In this document: piece by piece, positions 26,226 through 34,851 of the stretch
Numbering within the stretch: position 1 is the stretch's first letter
How the letters are laid out: every line of letters begins with the position of its first letter
Source: Gemmatimonadaceae bacterium
Lineage (GTDB): Bacteria; Gemmatimonadota; Gemmatimonadetes; Gemmatimonadales; Gemmatimonadaceae
Assembly (NCBI GenBank): GCA_035606695.1
Contig: DATNEW010000001.1
Coordinates: forward strand, 124,001-188,000
DNA: 64,000 nucleotides
Direction: 5' to 3'
Made by a program: the position numbers and the translations under genes
Notes under the pieces: generated by a model
Seen by the model: only the letters and a program-made list of their open reading frames with translations
Databases searched by the model: none
What the model was told of the DNA's origin: nothing

Positions 26226-29200
26226 CTACCGCGCCTTGAACGTCTTGTCTTCCAGCACCTCGAACGCCTGGCTGAAGCTCTGCCCGTTCACCACGAGCTT
26301 TGCCGTGTACGTACCCGGCGTGATCGCGTTCGCACCACCGCCGAACCCGCCACCACCGCCGCGTCCACCACCGCCGCCGCTGCAACCATTGTCCGGCGGT
26401 CCGGCCGCGGCGCCGAAGTTGCCGCCGCCGCCTCCACCGCCGCCACCCTGGTTCAGCAGCGGCGCCGTAAGCGTCCATTGCACCTTGTGAATGCCGGCGC
26501 TCGTCGGTCCACTGCTCGTACAGAGCGTACGGCCCTGTCCGTCCACGACCGACACCTTCACGTCATTCGCGCCCGACTTGAGGTAATAACTGATCGCGGT
26601 GCCGCGCGGCGCGTTGGCGCCGACGAATACCTTCTGGCCGCCGATGTGCGGATTGTTCGTGAGATCCGTGATGTACGCGACCGCCGTCCGCGGCGTGAAG
26701 AGATACACATCCTGCGCCGCCACCGACGGCGTGAAGGCCTCGAGCGCCGAGATGTCGTCGGCGATCCAGATGCTGCGGCCGTGCGTCGCAACGATGACGT
26801 CGGCGTCGCGCCGATGGATGAGAATGTCATCCGTGCGCACCGTCGGGTAATCGTTCATGAACTTCTCCCAATGCTTGCCGCCGTTCTGAGAGACGAACAA
26901 CCCAAACTCGGTACCGGCAAACAGGAGATCCTTGTTCTTCGGATCCTCGCGCACCACTTGCACATTGCCATAGCTCGGCAAATCGCCGGCGATGCTCTGG
27001 AACGTGCGGCCGTAGTCGTGCGTCACGAACACGTACGGGCGGAGATCGTCGCTGCGATGGCCATCGACGGAGACGTATGCCGTCCCCGCATCGAAGTGCG
27101 ACGCGTCGATGCGCGAAATCCAGAAGGCGTCATCGCTGCCGATCGCGCCTTGCGGCAATCCCGGCAGGTTCTTGCCAACTTCGGTGAACGTCAACCCACC
27201 GTCGCGACTCACCTGCAGGAGACCGTCGTCCGTGCCCGCCCACACGACACCTGGCATCACGGGCGATTCGGACACGGCGATGATCGTGCTGTACTGCGAC
27301 AAGCCGTCGTTCTTCGAGAGCTGAGACTTGTCGCCGCCGACGCCCATCACCGCCACGCCGCAGCGATCGATGTGCCGGGTGAGATCCGGGCTCTCGACCC
27401 AGCTCGTGCCGCGATCATAGGACTTGAACAACCGGTTGCCGCCCAAGTAGACGATATCCGGATTGTGCGACGAGAGAATGAACGGCGTGTTCCAGTTGAA
27501 GCGATACTGCTCGCCGCCGTCCGCGTTGATGACATTCTTGCGGGCGCCGCCGCGGCCACCGCCTCCACCACCCCCGCCGCGTCCTCCAGGCGCGCGCCCG
27601 TCGACACACGCGCCACGATCGCGTGCGGCGTTGCTACCACCCGCCGGGCCGCCGGCAAGCTGCGCACCCGGGCCCGCATTTGGTTTGATGCTGATCGTCT
27701 GGCCGGTATTCAAATCGTACCGCTGCGTGTTTCCGTCCTGCGACTCGCAGTAGATGATGTTCGGATGATCGGCATTGACGGCGGTGTAGAACCCGTCGCC
27801 GCCGCAGATGCCGAACCAATCCATGTTCGTGATGCCGGCGCGCCCGCGCTTGGAGCTCGGGCCTCCCCAGCTGTTGTTGTCCTGAAGCCCGGTGTAGACG
27901 TTGTAGGGCCGTTCGTTGTCGGCGGTGACGACGTAGGCCAAGCCGGTGGCCATCGTGGCGATGAAGTCCCACGTCCGGCCCTGGTCATATGAGATGTCTA
28001 ATCCGCCGTCGTTGCCGATCATCAAGTGCTTCGAGTTGCGCGGATCGACCCAGATCGCGTGCTGGTCGACGTGGGCCGGCTCGCCGTTGCCACCGGCCGC
28101 GTCGAGCGTGGCGAACGTCTTGCCGGCGTCGAGCGATTTCGCGACCGGCAGACCCGCGACGTAGATCGTGTTCGGATTTTGCGGATCGACCCGCAGCTGG
28201 CTGAAGTACATCGGGCGCGCATCGCAGTTGCTCACGAGCGTGAACGAGCGCCCGCGGTTGTCGGAGCGGAACACGCCGCCCTTCGCCGCATCGAGCTTGG
28301 GCGGCGTGCGATTCTCATTCGCGGCCGGCGCGCCACCGCGCCCCGCGGCGAATCCGTTGCCGGGGCCACCGTTGTTGCACCAATCGAATCCGCCGCGACC
28401 GCCCCCGCCACCGCCACCACCGCCACCACCGGCACCGCCCGCGGCCGCTTCCGTCGGTGCCTCTGCCGCGCCGCTCCGACCCCCAAGCTCCGTGCCCGTC
28501 TCGCCGGCTTCGATCTGCACGTAGACCACGTTCGGGCTCGACGCCGAGACGCCGAGCGCGATGCGGCCGTAGGTGCCGCCGGGCAAGCCGCTCGTCAGCT
28601 TCGACCACGTGCGGCCGGCGTCCTCGCTCTTCCACACCGCGCTGCCCGGCCCACCGCCGTTGAAGCAGCAGCTCGTGCGGCGGCGCTGGTAGCTCGCCGC
28701 ATAAATGATGTTGCTGTTCGACGGATCGATGGCGATGTCGGTGAAGCCCGTGTTCTCATCGATGTACTTGATCTTGTTCCACGTCTTGCCGCCATCGGTC
28801 GTCTTGTAGACACCGCGGTCGGCGTTCGGTCCGAACAAATGACCAGGCGACGCGACGTACACGACCTCGGGATTTTTCGGATCGATCACGATGCGCGCGA
28901 TCGTCTGCGTTTCCTTGAGTCCAACGTTGGTGAAGGTCTTGCCACCGTCGGTCGACTTGTAAATGCCGTCGCCGAACGACGCGGTCTGCCGGTTGTTCGG
29001 CTCACCCGTTCCGACGTAAACGATGTCCGGATTGGTCGGATGAATGGCGATGTCGCCAATCGACGCGCTGCCGTACGTCTGAAACACCGGCTTGAACGAC
29101 ACCGCGTTGTCTTCGGACTTGAACACGCCGCCGACGGCGTATCCGATGTAGATGACGTTCGGATCGCTCTGTGACACTTCGATGTCGTCGAGGCGCCCGC

Positions 29201-29381
29201 CCATGCTCGCCGGGCCGATGGAGCGAAAGTGAAAACTCGACAGCGCGGAATTCGATGACACGTTGAAGCTGCTGTCCGACGGCCGCGCGCCGCGGCCTTG
29301 CGCGGCGAGCACGCTCGTCAACGGCGCGATAACCGACGACAGCGCGACGAGCGCTATCCATCGATTCATGCGTGGCTGCAT
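26226..29381 (-). CDS. Secreted VPS10/sortilin-like beta-propeller protein with Gly-rich inserts
   Basis: About 1050 residues: signal peptide (MNRWIALVALSSVIAPLTSVLAAQ), then many BNR/Asp-box motifs of the type SxDGGxTW (YKSTDGGKTF, YKTTDGGKTWNK, WKSEDAGRTWSK, QNGGKHWEK) in a 10-bladed sortilin-like propeller, with repeated NPDIVYVG/DPSNSNIIYA strand words. A C-terminal beta domain ends SFSQAFEVLEDKTFKAR. At least three poly-Gly/Arg inserts interrupt it (about residues 310-340, 595-620 and 1000-1040). Such proteins are abundant in Gemmatimonadota and Acidobacteria; function is not established. Start set at 29381 where GGAG lies three bases upstream; Met codons at 29390 and 29369 are alternatives. 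Confidence 0.88.
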   Translation of the reverse strand: MQPRMNRWIALVALSSVIAPLTSVLAAQGRGARPSDSSFNVSSNSALSSFHFRSIGPASMGGRLDDIEVSQSDPNVIYIGYAVGGVFKSEDNAVSFKPVFQTYGSASIGDIAIHPTNPDIVYVGTGEPNNRQTASFGDGIYKSTDGGKTFTNVGLKETQTIARIVIDPKNPEVVYVASPGHLFGPNADRGVYKTTDGGKTWNKIKYIDENTGFTDIAIDPSNSNIIYAASYQRRRTSCCFNGGGPGSAVWKSEDAGRTWSKLTSGLPGGTYGRIALGVSASSPNVVYVQIEAGETGTELGGRSGAAEAPTEAAAGGAGGGGGGGGGGGRGGFDWCNNGGPGNGFAAGRGGAPAANENRTPPKLDAAKGGVFRSDNRGRSFTLVSNCDARPMYFSQLRVDPQNPNTIYVAGLPVAKSLDAGKTFATLDAAGGNGEPAHVDQHAIWVDPRNSKHLMIGNDGGLDISYDQGRTWDFIATMATGLAYVVTADNERPYNVYTGLQDNNSWGGPSSKRGRAGITNMDWFGICGGDGFYTAVNADHPNIIYCESQDGNTQRYDLNTGQTISIKPNAGPGAQLAGGPAGGSNAARDRGACVDGRAPGGRGGGGGGGGRGGARKNVINADGGEQYRFNWNTPFILSSHNPDIVYLGGNRLFKSYDRGTSWVESPDLTRHIDRCGVAVMGVGGDKSQLSKNDGLSQYSTIIAVSESPVMPGVVWAGTDDGLLQVSRDGGLTFTEVGKNLPGLPQGAIGSDDAFWISRIDASHFDAGTAYVSVDGHRSDDLRPYVFVTHDYGRTFQSIAGDLPSYGNVQVVREDPKNKDLLFAGTEFGLFVSQNGGKHWEKFMNDYPTVRTDDILIHRRDADVIVATHGRSIWIADDISALEAFTPSVAAQDVYLFTPRTAVAYITDLTNNPHIGGQKVFVGANAPRGTAISYYLKSGANDVKVSVVDGQGRTLCTSSGPTSAGIHKVQWTLTAPLLNQGGGGGGGGGNFGAAAGPPDNGCSGGGGGRGGGGGFGGGANAITPGTYTAKLVVNGQSFSQAFEVLEDKTFKAR

Positions 29382-29441
29382 TCTCTCCATCCTGGTGTGG
29401 GAGCCGCAGCGATTATGGCACCAAATTCGTCGCGTCGCGAG

Positions 29442-30257
29442 TCAGTGACGCGTCGACCAGAGTCTCCCAACGTTGTAGACGCCGCCCGCGTAAAGCGCAT
29501 GCGCCTGCGGCCCCGTCACGGGCACGATCACGCCCGCATCGAACGCGAGCCACGACTTCGCGAGAAACGTTGGTCCGCCAAGCAAGGCGACGATCGGCGC
29601 AGCACCGGCAGGCCCGCCGGTGCCGGGAAACCCATAGCATTCGAGCGCCCATCCCCACGGTCCGCCGAAGGGTCCGCCGAACGACGCCGTCCACAGTGAG
29701 GCACTGGTCGGTGCGTTCGTGCCGTTGCCGCTGCGGCGAGTGTACCCGGCGTTGATGTCCATCGCGACGCCGCCGAAATCGTGACTCGAGATGAACAGCA
29801 AAGACGCGTCAGTCGTTCCCGTTCCAGTGCCACGATCCGACGAGCCGGCGGCAAACTTCACCGCCGGCAGCACCGCGAAATCACCGAGGATCGGCGCGTC
29901 GTCGACGAGACGCCACTTTGCTCCGACGGTGACGTCGCCGATGCCCGATCCCGCGATGGTGTGCACGACCGAACCGAGGATGCTGAGCTGCACGTGACTC
30001 GCGAGACCAATCTTGATCGTCGTCGGCGTGAACGTCGTGTTATTCGCCGGCGAGAAATGGTCGTGCTCGACCCCGGCCTCGATCTCCAACCAACCGGGCG
30101 CCACCGTCCCGGCGTGCGTGGCCACGGTTGGACGCTCGGGCTGCACGGCATGCGGGTCTTTCGGCTCCTGGCCGGCAGCAGCACTCGCGACGATCACCAT
30201 CAGCGTGAACGAGGTGAACGAGCGCGTTGCCAATCGGGCGCCATGCGCGAGCGTCAT
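29442..30257 (-). CDS. Putative outer-membrane beta-barrel protein (transporter-like)
   Basis: 271 residues with a signal peptide (FTSFTLMVIVASAAAGQ) and a mature part of short amphipathic strands (VAPGWLEIEAGVEHDHF, TTIKIGLASHVQLSILGS, GIGDVTVGAKWRLVDD, LAVLPAVKFAAGS) ending NVGRLWSTRH. The pattern matches the barrel family often labelled 'transporter' or MetA-pathway-of-phenol-degradation. Cargo unknown. The ATG overlaps the stop of the SDR gene by four bases, so the two are cotranslated. The frame is open far upstream but that part is the antisense of the SDR gene. Confidence 0.8.
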   Translation of the reverse strand: MTLAHGARLATRSFTSFTLMVIVASAAAGQEPKDPHAVQPERPTVATHAGTVAPGWLEIEAGVEHDHFSPANNTTFTPTTIKIGLASHVQLSILGSVVHTIAGSGIGDVTVGAKWRLVDDAPILGDFAVLPAVKFAAGSSDRGTGTGTTDASLLFISSHDFGGVAMDINAGYTRRSGNGTNAPTSASLWTASFGGPFGGPWGWALECYGFPGTGGPAGAAPIVALLGGPTFLAKSWLAFDAGVIVPVTGPQAHALYAGGVYNVGRLWSTRH

Positions 30258-31078
30258 CGCCCACTCCCCCACGAAACGCCCTGCGCCTCGAACGCCGCGA
30301 CGTCGGCGAAATACTTCTGCGCCATGCCCGCCGACGCGGGATTGGTGTACACCTCGGGCACGGGATGCTCGATCGCGCTCGCGATGATGTCCGCCACCTG
30401 CTCGACCGATTGCACCTGCGGCCCGGCGTAGATCGGCGTCTCCGGCAGCGAGCCGAGTGCGTTTCTTCCGAACTCCGTGCCGACCATGCCGGGCATGATG
30501 GTCGTGATATGAATGTTTGGATACTGCTTCTGTAAATCCATGCGCAGATTCGCCGTCAACGCATTGAGCGCCGCCTTCGCCGCGTTGTACGCCGAGCGAT
30601 GCGTCGCCATCGGCACTCGGCCGAGAAATGATGAGACGTTGATGACCTGTCCGGCACCGCGCGCGATGAAGTGACGCACGGCCGTCTGCATTCCGTACAA
30701 CGCCGACTTCACGTTGACGGCGATCATCTCGTCGACGTCGTCGTCGGTCAGATCGATCACTTGCCGCGTGATGCCGCGTCCGGCGTTGTTGATCCACACG
30801 TCGAAGCCGCCGAATTCGGCAATGGCACGGTCACGCAAGCGTTCGACGTCGCTTCGTTTGGTCACATCCGTCTCGATCGCGACGGCGCGCGCCGCACCCG
30901 ACTGCTCGGCATCTCTCGCCACGACTTCGAGCGGTTCGCGCCGTCGCGCGGCGAGCGCGAGGCGGTGTCCATCGGCTGCAAGACGCCGTGCGAGGCCGGC
31001 GCCGATGCCCGCACTCGCACCGGTGATGACGATCGTCTTGCTCGTTTTAGTGACTTTTGCGCTCGAGGTGTCGGTCAT
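30254..31078 (-). CDS. Short-chain dehydrogenase/reductase (SDR)
   Basis: 274 residues, classical SDR: TGASAGIG dinucleotide-binding loop near residue 20, ETDVTKRSD, NNAGRG, catalytic Ser in NVSSFLGRV and Tyr/Lys in SAYNAAKAALNALT. Substrate unknown. An Ala/Arg pair after the second strand (LALAARRREPLE) favours NADP. It overlaps the outer-membrane protein gene downstream and is divergent from the S9 peptidase. Confidence 0.93.
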   Translation of the reverse strand: MTDTSSAKVTKTSKTIVITGASAGIGAGLARRLAADGHRLALAARRREPLEVVARDAEQSGAARAVAIETDVTKRSDVERLRDRAIAEFGGFDVWINNAGRGITRQVIDLTDDDVDEMIAVNVKSALYGMQTAVRHFIARGAGQVINVSSFLGRVPMATHRSAYNAAKAALNALTANLRMDLQKQYPNIHITTIMPGMVGTEFGRNALGSLPETPIYAGPQVQSVEQVADIIASAIEHPVPEVYTNPASAGMAQKYFADVAAFEAQGVSWGSGR

Positions 31079-31170
31079 GGCTCCAAGGTACCGCGAACGC
31101 TATCGACTTTCGACCGCCGCTCGCCGAACTTAATGATGGCTCGTCAGACAATCATTTGAGGACCAACGTG

Positions 31171-33315
31171 ATGCACTCACTGCACGATTCGATCGCGCGA
31201 ACCGGCACGGCCGTCGCCGCCGCGCTGGCATTGATGCTCGCCGCTTCCACTGCTCATGCGCAGGACCGGCTCAAGTCGATGCCCGGTTACGAGCAATTCG
31301 CGCGCATGTCGCCGCAGATCCAGCAAGCCGTTCCCGGGCGCGGCCGCTTCGGCAGCGTAGCAACGTGGACGCCCGACAGTCGCGCGGTGGATTTCGCGAA
31401 CGGCAGCCAGCTGATGCGCTACGATCTTGGCTTGAAGAAAATCGTTCCCGTTCCCGACACGCCGCAACAGCAAGCGGGCAACGGGCGCGGTCGGTTGGCG
31501 ATTGGTGGGCAGCCCGAGCGCGGGCGCCAATTTGCGTCGGCGACCGCGCCCGTGGGCAATCATCGCGCGTTCTATCGCGACCGCAACGTTTGGCTGGGCG
31601 ACACGCTTGGAAACTCCAGCGTGCCGATCACGACGGACGGCAGCGAGAAGACGCGCATCAAGTATGGAACGGCGAGCTGGGTGTACGGCGAGGAGCTCTC
31701 GCAGCGCACGGCGATGTGGTGGTCGCCGGACGGGTCGAAGCTCGCGTACTACCGCTTCGATGAGAGCAAGGTGCCGGATTTCTATCTGGCCGTCGGCCTG
31801 ACGCGCATTCAGGATACGCTCGACGTCGAGGCGTATCCGAAGCCGGGCGTTCCCAATCCCGTGGTCGATCTGTTCGTGTACGACATTGCGACCCGCACGA
31901 CGACGCGGATCGACGTGCGCGACGGCAAGCCGTTCGAGAACGCGACGCTGGGCTACTACGTGTATGACGTCGCGTGGTCGCCGGACGGACGCGCGCTGCG
32001 CTTCCTGCGAACGAACCGCCGCCAGAACACAGTGGAGATGGCGGCGTGCAGCCCGTCGACGGGCGCGTGCCGCACGGTGCTGCACGAGGAATGGCCGACG
32101 GGGTGGATCGACGACGATCCGGCGCCGGGCACGACGTTCCTCGCGGACGGCAGGCGCTTCGTCTGGGAGTCGGATCGTACGGGGTTTAAAAACTACTATT
32201 TATATGATTTTAAGTCCGGACAGTTACTAAATCCGATCACGCGTCTCGGCGCCGAGGTGGCGGGGATCGTCCGCATCGACGAGCCGTCGAATACGATGTT
32301 CTACATGGCGCGCGATGGATCGAATTACATGAAGCTGCAGCTGCATCGCGTCAGGCTCGACGGGACGAACGACGTGCGGCTCACCGATCCGGCCTTCACG
32401 CACGGCATTTCGCTTGCGCCGGACGGCAAGCATTTCGTGGACGTGGCCGAGACGCACGATCAGGCGCCGGTCACGCGCTTGATCGACGCCAACGGCAAGG
32501 TCGTCGCCGAGCTCGCCACCACCGATCTGTCGCGCTTCAACGCGCTCGGCCTCAAGAAGGTCGAGATGTACGAGTACAAGACGTCGGACGGTCAAGCGAC
32601 GCTGCACGGAGAAATTCACTTCCCGTCGAACTTCGATCCAACCAAGAAGTATCCGGTGCTCGTGAGCGTCTACGGTGGTCCGGGCGTCACGAACTCGACG
32701 AGCGAGCGTTTCACCGTGCCGTCGTCGCTGACGGAGCTTGGCTTCATTCTGCTGCAGCTCGAGGCGCGCACCAATCCCGGCATGGGCCGAAAATATCTCG
32801 ACGCCGTCTACCTCAAGCTCGGCCAGACGGAGATCGACGACATGGCGGATGGCGTGAAAGCGCTGTGGAGTCGGCCGTACATCGACAAGAATCGCGTCGG
32901 GATCTACGGCACGTCATACGGGGGCTATACGTCGGTGATGGAGATCCTGCGGCATCCCGAGGTGTTCGCCGCGGCGTCGGCGTCGTCGCCGCCGACCGAT
33001 TGGCGCAACTACGACACGATCTACACCGAGCGCTACATGTGGATTCCGCAGGAGAACAAGGAAGGGTATGACAAGGGCTCGGCGCTCACGTACGTGAACG
33101 ATCTGCGCGGCCGCCTCATGCTCTACTTCGGCACGGCCGACAACAACGTGCATCCGTCGAACATGATGCAGCTGATTCAAGGGCTGCAGCGCGCCGGCAA
33201 GAGTTTCGAGGTACAGGTCGGACCCGATCAAGAGCACTCGGGGCTCAATCTGCAGCGGATGCTGGAATTCTTCATCGAGAATCTCGTCATCAATCCCTCA
33301 AAGGCGTCGTCGTAA
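31171..33315 (+). CDS. Secreted S9 family peptidase (dipeptidyl peptidase IV-like)
   Basis: 714 residues. Signal peptide (AVAAALALMLAASTAHAQD), then a DPPIV-like beta-propeller (AMWWSPDGSKLAYYRFDESKVPD, YDVAWSPDGRALRFLRTNR, FVWESDRTGFKNYYLYD), then an alpha/beta-hydrolase domain with the nucleophile Ser in IYGTSYGGYTSVM (about residue 580), Asp in GTADNNVHPSNM and His in DQEHSGLN. It would release dipeptides from peptide N-termini in the periplasm. The ATG at 31171 gives the signal peptide; a GTG at 31168 with GAGG upstream could be the actual initiator. Confidence 0.93.
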   Translation: MHSLHDSIARTGTAVAAALALMLAASTAHAQDRLKSMPGYEQFARMSPQIQQAVPGRGRFGSVATWTPDSRAVDFANGSQLMRYDLGLKKIVPVPDTPQQQAGNGRGRLAIGGQPERGRQFASATAPVGNHRAFYRDRNVWLGDTLGNSSVPITTDGSEKTRIKYGTASWVYGEELSQRTAMWWSPDGSKLAYYRFDESKVPDFYLAVGLTRIQDTLDVEAYPKPGVPNPVVDLFVYDIATRTTTRIDVRDGKPFENATLGYYVYDVAWSPDGRALRFLRTNRRQNTVEMAACSPSTGACRTVLHEEWPTGWIDDDPAPGTTFLADGRRFVWESDRTGFKNYYLYDFKSGQLLNPITRLGAEVAGIVRIDEPSNTMFYMARDGSNYMKLQLHRVRLDGTNDVRLTDPAFTHGISLAPDGKHFVDVAETHDQAPVTRLIDANGKVVAELATTDLSRFNALGLKKVEMYEYKTSDGQATLHGEIHFPSNFDPTKKYPVLVSVYGGPGVTNSTSERFTVPSSLTELGFILLQLEARTNPGMGRKYLDAVYLKLGQTEIDDMADGVKALWSRPYIDKNRVGIYGTSYGGYTSVMEILRHPEVFAAASASSPPTDWRNYDTIYTERYMWIPQENKEGYDKGSALTYVNDLRGRLMLYFGTADNNVHPSNMMQLIQGLQRAGKSFEVQVGPDQEHSGLNLQRMLEFFIENLVINPSKASS

Positions 33316-33380
33316 GGAGGGATGACACCCTGCGCCTCAGAATGACATGTCGCCGCATCTCATTATTATACATCTCATAA

Positions 33381-33869
33381 ATGTTTACGGGTGAGCAAAT
33401 CACCGAGCTGCTCGAGCGGCTCGGCGTGACGCACGTGGTCACGGTGCCGGATAGCACGATCGGGCAGTGGCAGCCGGCGATCGAGCGACGCGGCGCGACA
33501 CAACTCGTTCGCGTCTGCCGCGAGGGTGAGGCATGGCAAGTGGCCGCGGGCTTGTATCTCGGCGGCGCCGTGCCGCTCGTGATGATTCAGTGCACCGGCT
33601 TCTTCGAGTCGGGCGACGCGATTCGCAACGCACTCCACGATTGGAAGCTGCCGCTGCTCAGCATCATCGGGTATCGCAGCTATCTCAATCAGGAGACGCT
33701 GCCGGGTGATACGTGCCTCGTGTTCACGGAGCCGGTTGCGGCGGCGTGGAAGCTCGACGCGCGATTGATCACGGATCCGTCGCAGCTGCCGGAGATGGTC
33801 GAGCACTTCACGCGGGCGCGCGCGAATGGACGAGCGGCAACGGCCATCGTCGCGGAGGGTAAGGCGTGA
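33381..33869 (+). CDS. ThDP-dependent decarboxylase, alpha (PYR) subunit
   Basis: 162 residues forming the N-terminal half of a thiamin-diphosphate decarboxylase of the sulfopyruvate/phosphonopyruvate decarboxylase type: GEQITELLERLGVTHVVTVPDS, then the activating Glu in VCREGEAWQVAAGLYLGG and MIQCTGFFESGDAIRNAL. The GTG start of the beta subunit overlaps its stop. The upstream 65 bases are AT-rich (TTATTATAC) and may hold the promoter; no clear ribosome site is seen. Substrate is not decided by the sequence and no PEP mutase gene is nearby. Confidence 0.88.
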   Translation: MFTGEQITELLERLGVTHVVTVPDSTIGQWQPAIERRGATQLVRVCREGEAWQVAAGLYLGGAVPLVMIQCTGFFESGDAIRNALHDWKLPLLSIIGYRSYLNQETLPGDTCLVFTEPVAAAWKLDARLITDPSQLPEMVEHFTRARANGRAATAIVAEGKA

Positions 33870-34450
33870 GTACCGCGCGCATGATCGCGAAAGACGCGCT
33901 GGCCGTGGTGCATCGCGCGCGCACCTCGCGTGATATCGTGATTACGACCATGACGCCGGCGCGTGACTGGATGCAGCTCGGCATGTGCGACCTGGACATG
34001 GTGCTGGTGCCGTCGGCGATGGGCCACGCGACGTCGATGGGCCTTGGGCTGGCGCTCGCGCAGCCCGACCGCCGGGTCATCGTGTGCAACGGTGACGGAT
34101 CGATGTTGATGAACCTTGGCTCGTTGGTGTCGATCGTGAACGCGGGGCCGAGCAATCTCGTCGTGTTGGTCTTCGACAACGGGACGTACGAGGTTACGGG
34201 CTCGCAGCCGGTTCCGGGCGCGGGCACGGTGGACTACGCCGCCGTCGCGCGCGGGTGCGGATTTCGGTCGGTTTTCGAGTTCTCTAATGACGATGAATGG
34301 CGCAACGATGCGGCGCGCATCATCGCGGCGGAGGGGCCGACGTTCGCCTGGCTCAAGATCGAGGCGGTATATGGTGTGCCCGGTCCGAAGTCACCAGGTC
34401 CTGCGTCCGCGCGCGCAAGACGTTTTATGGCCGCGATTCGAGGGGCGTGA
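33866..34450 (+). CDS. ThDP-dependent decarboxylase, beta (PP) subunit
   Basis: 194 residues, the diphosphate-binding half: SAMGHATSMGLGLALAQP, the ThDP/Mg signature GDGSMLMNLGSLVSIVNAG ending in VFDNGTYEVTG, and GPTFAWLKIE. Starts GTG overlapping the alpha subunit stop. Together they resemble two-subunit sulfopyruvate decarboxylase (ComDE) or split phosphonopyruvate decarboxylase. The gene is followed at once by the large repeat region. Confidence 0.9.
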   Translation: MSTARMIAKDALAVVHRARTSRDIVITTMTPARDWMQLGMCDLDMVLVPSAMGHATSMGLGLALAQPDRRVIVCNGDGSMLMNLGSLVSIVNAGPSNLVVLVFDNGTYEVTGSQPVPGAGTVDYAAVARGCGFRSVFEFSNDDEWRNDAARIIAAEGPTFAWLKIEAVYGVPGPKSPGPASARARRFMAAIRGA

Positions 34451-34478
34451 TTCGAACCGCTTGCCTGGCGTCACTATA

Positions 34479-34826
34479 CAACTGACTTGCCGCGGACACG
34501 ACGGACACTGCACGGACACTGCACGGACACTGCGCTGACGCGAGAGACGCTCGGACGCTCGACCTCATACCCCAACGAGCCCAGACTTTTCTTACGAACA
34601 ACTCAGAACAACTCAGAACAACTCAGCACAACTCAGCACAACTCAGCACAACTAAGAACAACCTGGAGACGCTACTAAACGCGTCGCGAGGGCCTCAGAA
34701 AAAAATCGGGGCTCGTTGCGAATGGAGTTGGCTCAGCACACGGAGCAACCGTGCCGTGTCCGTGCCGTGTCCGTGCCGTGTCCGTGCCGTGTCCGAGGCG
34801 TCCGCGGCAACGCCGTTGTGCAGTTG
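34479..34826. repeat. Nested palindrome built of three tandem repeats
   Basis: The gene-free stretch 34451-34851 is almost filled by this structure. Outer arms: CAACTG (34479-34484) and TTGCCGCGGAC (34487-34497) pair with GTCCGCGGCAA (34800-34810) and CAGTTG (34821-34826). Inside, three CGGACACTGCA units (34502-34533) face four GTGCCGTGTCC units (34751-34794), near-complements of each other. Further in, CAACGAGCCC (34573-34582) pairs with GGGCTCGTTG (34709-34718). The loop carries seven 10-bp units of GAACAACTCA/GCACAACTCA (34596-34665). No ORF of note lies in it. Confidence 0.85.
34596..34665. repeat. 10-bp tandem repeat, seven units
   Basis: GAACAACTCA three times, GCACAACTCA twice, GCACAACTAA, GAACAACCTG. 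Forms the loop of the surrounding palindrome. Confidence 0.9.
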
Positions 34827-34851
34827 CGCCGTTGCCGTGACACCATAGGCC

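Noticed and set aside
26478..27992. 504-residue plus-strand open frame
   Set aside because: Antisense of the VPS10-like gene with typical Arg/Val/His shadow composition.
34440..34475. tRNA-like T-loop (GGTTCGAATC on the minus strand)
   Set aside because: The flanking bases do not form a T-stem or acceptor stem, and the position overlaps the end of a ThDP subunit gene.
34596..34665. Possible CRISPR array
   Set aside because: Units are 10 bp and contiguous with no spacers; they are tandem repeats, and no cas gene is present.
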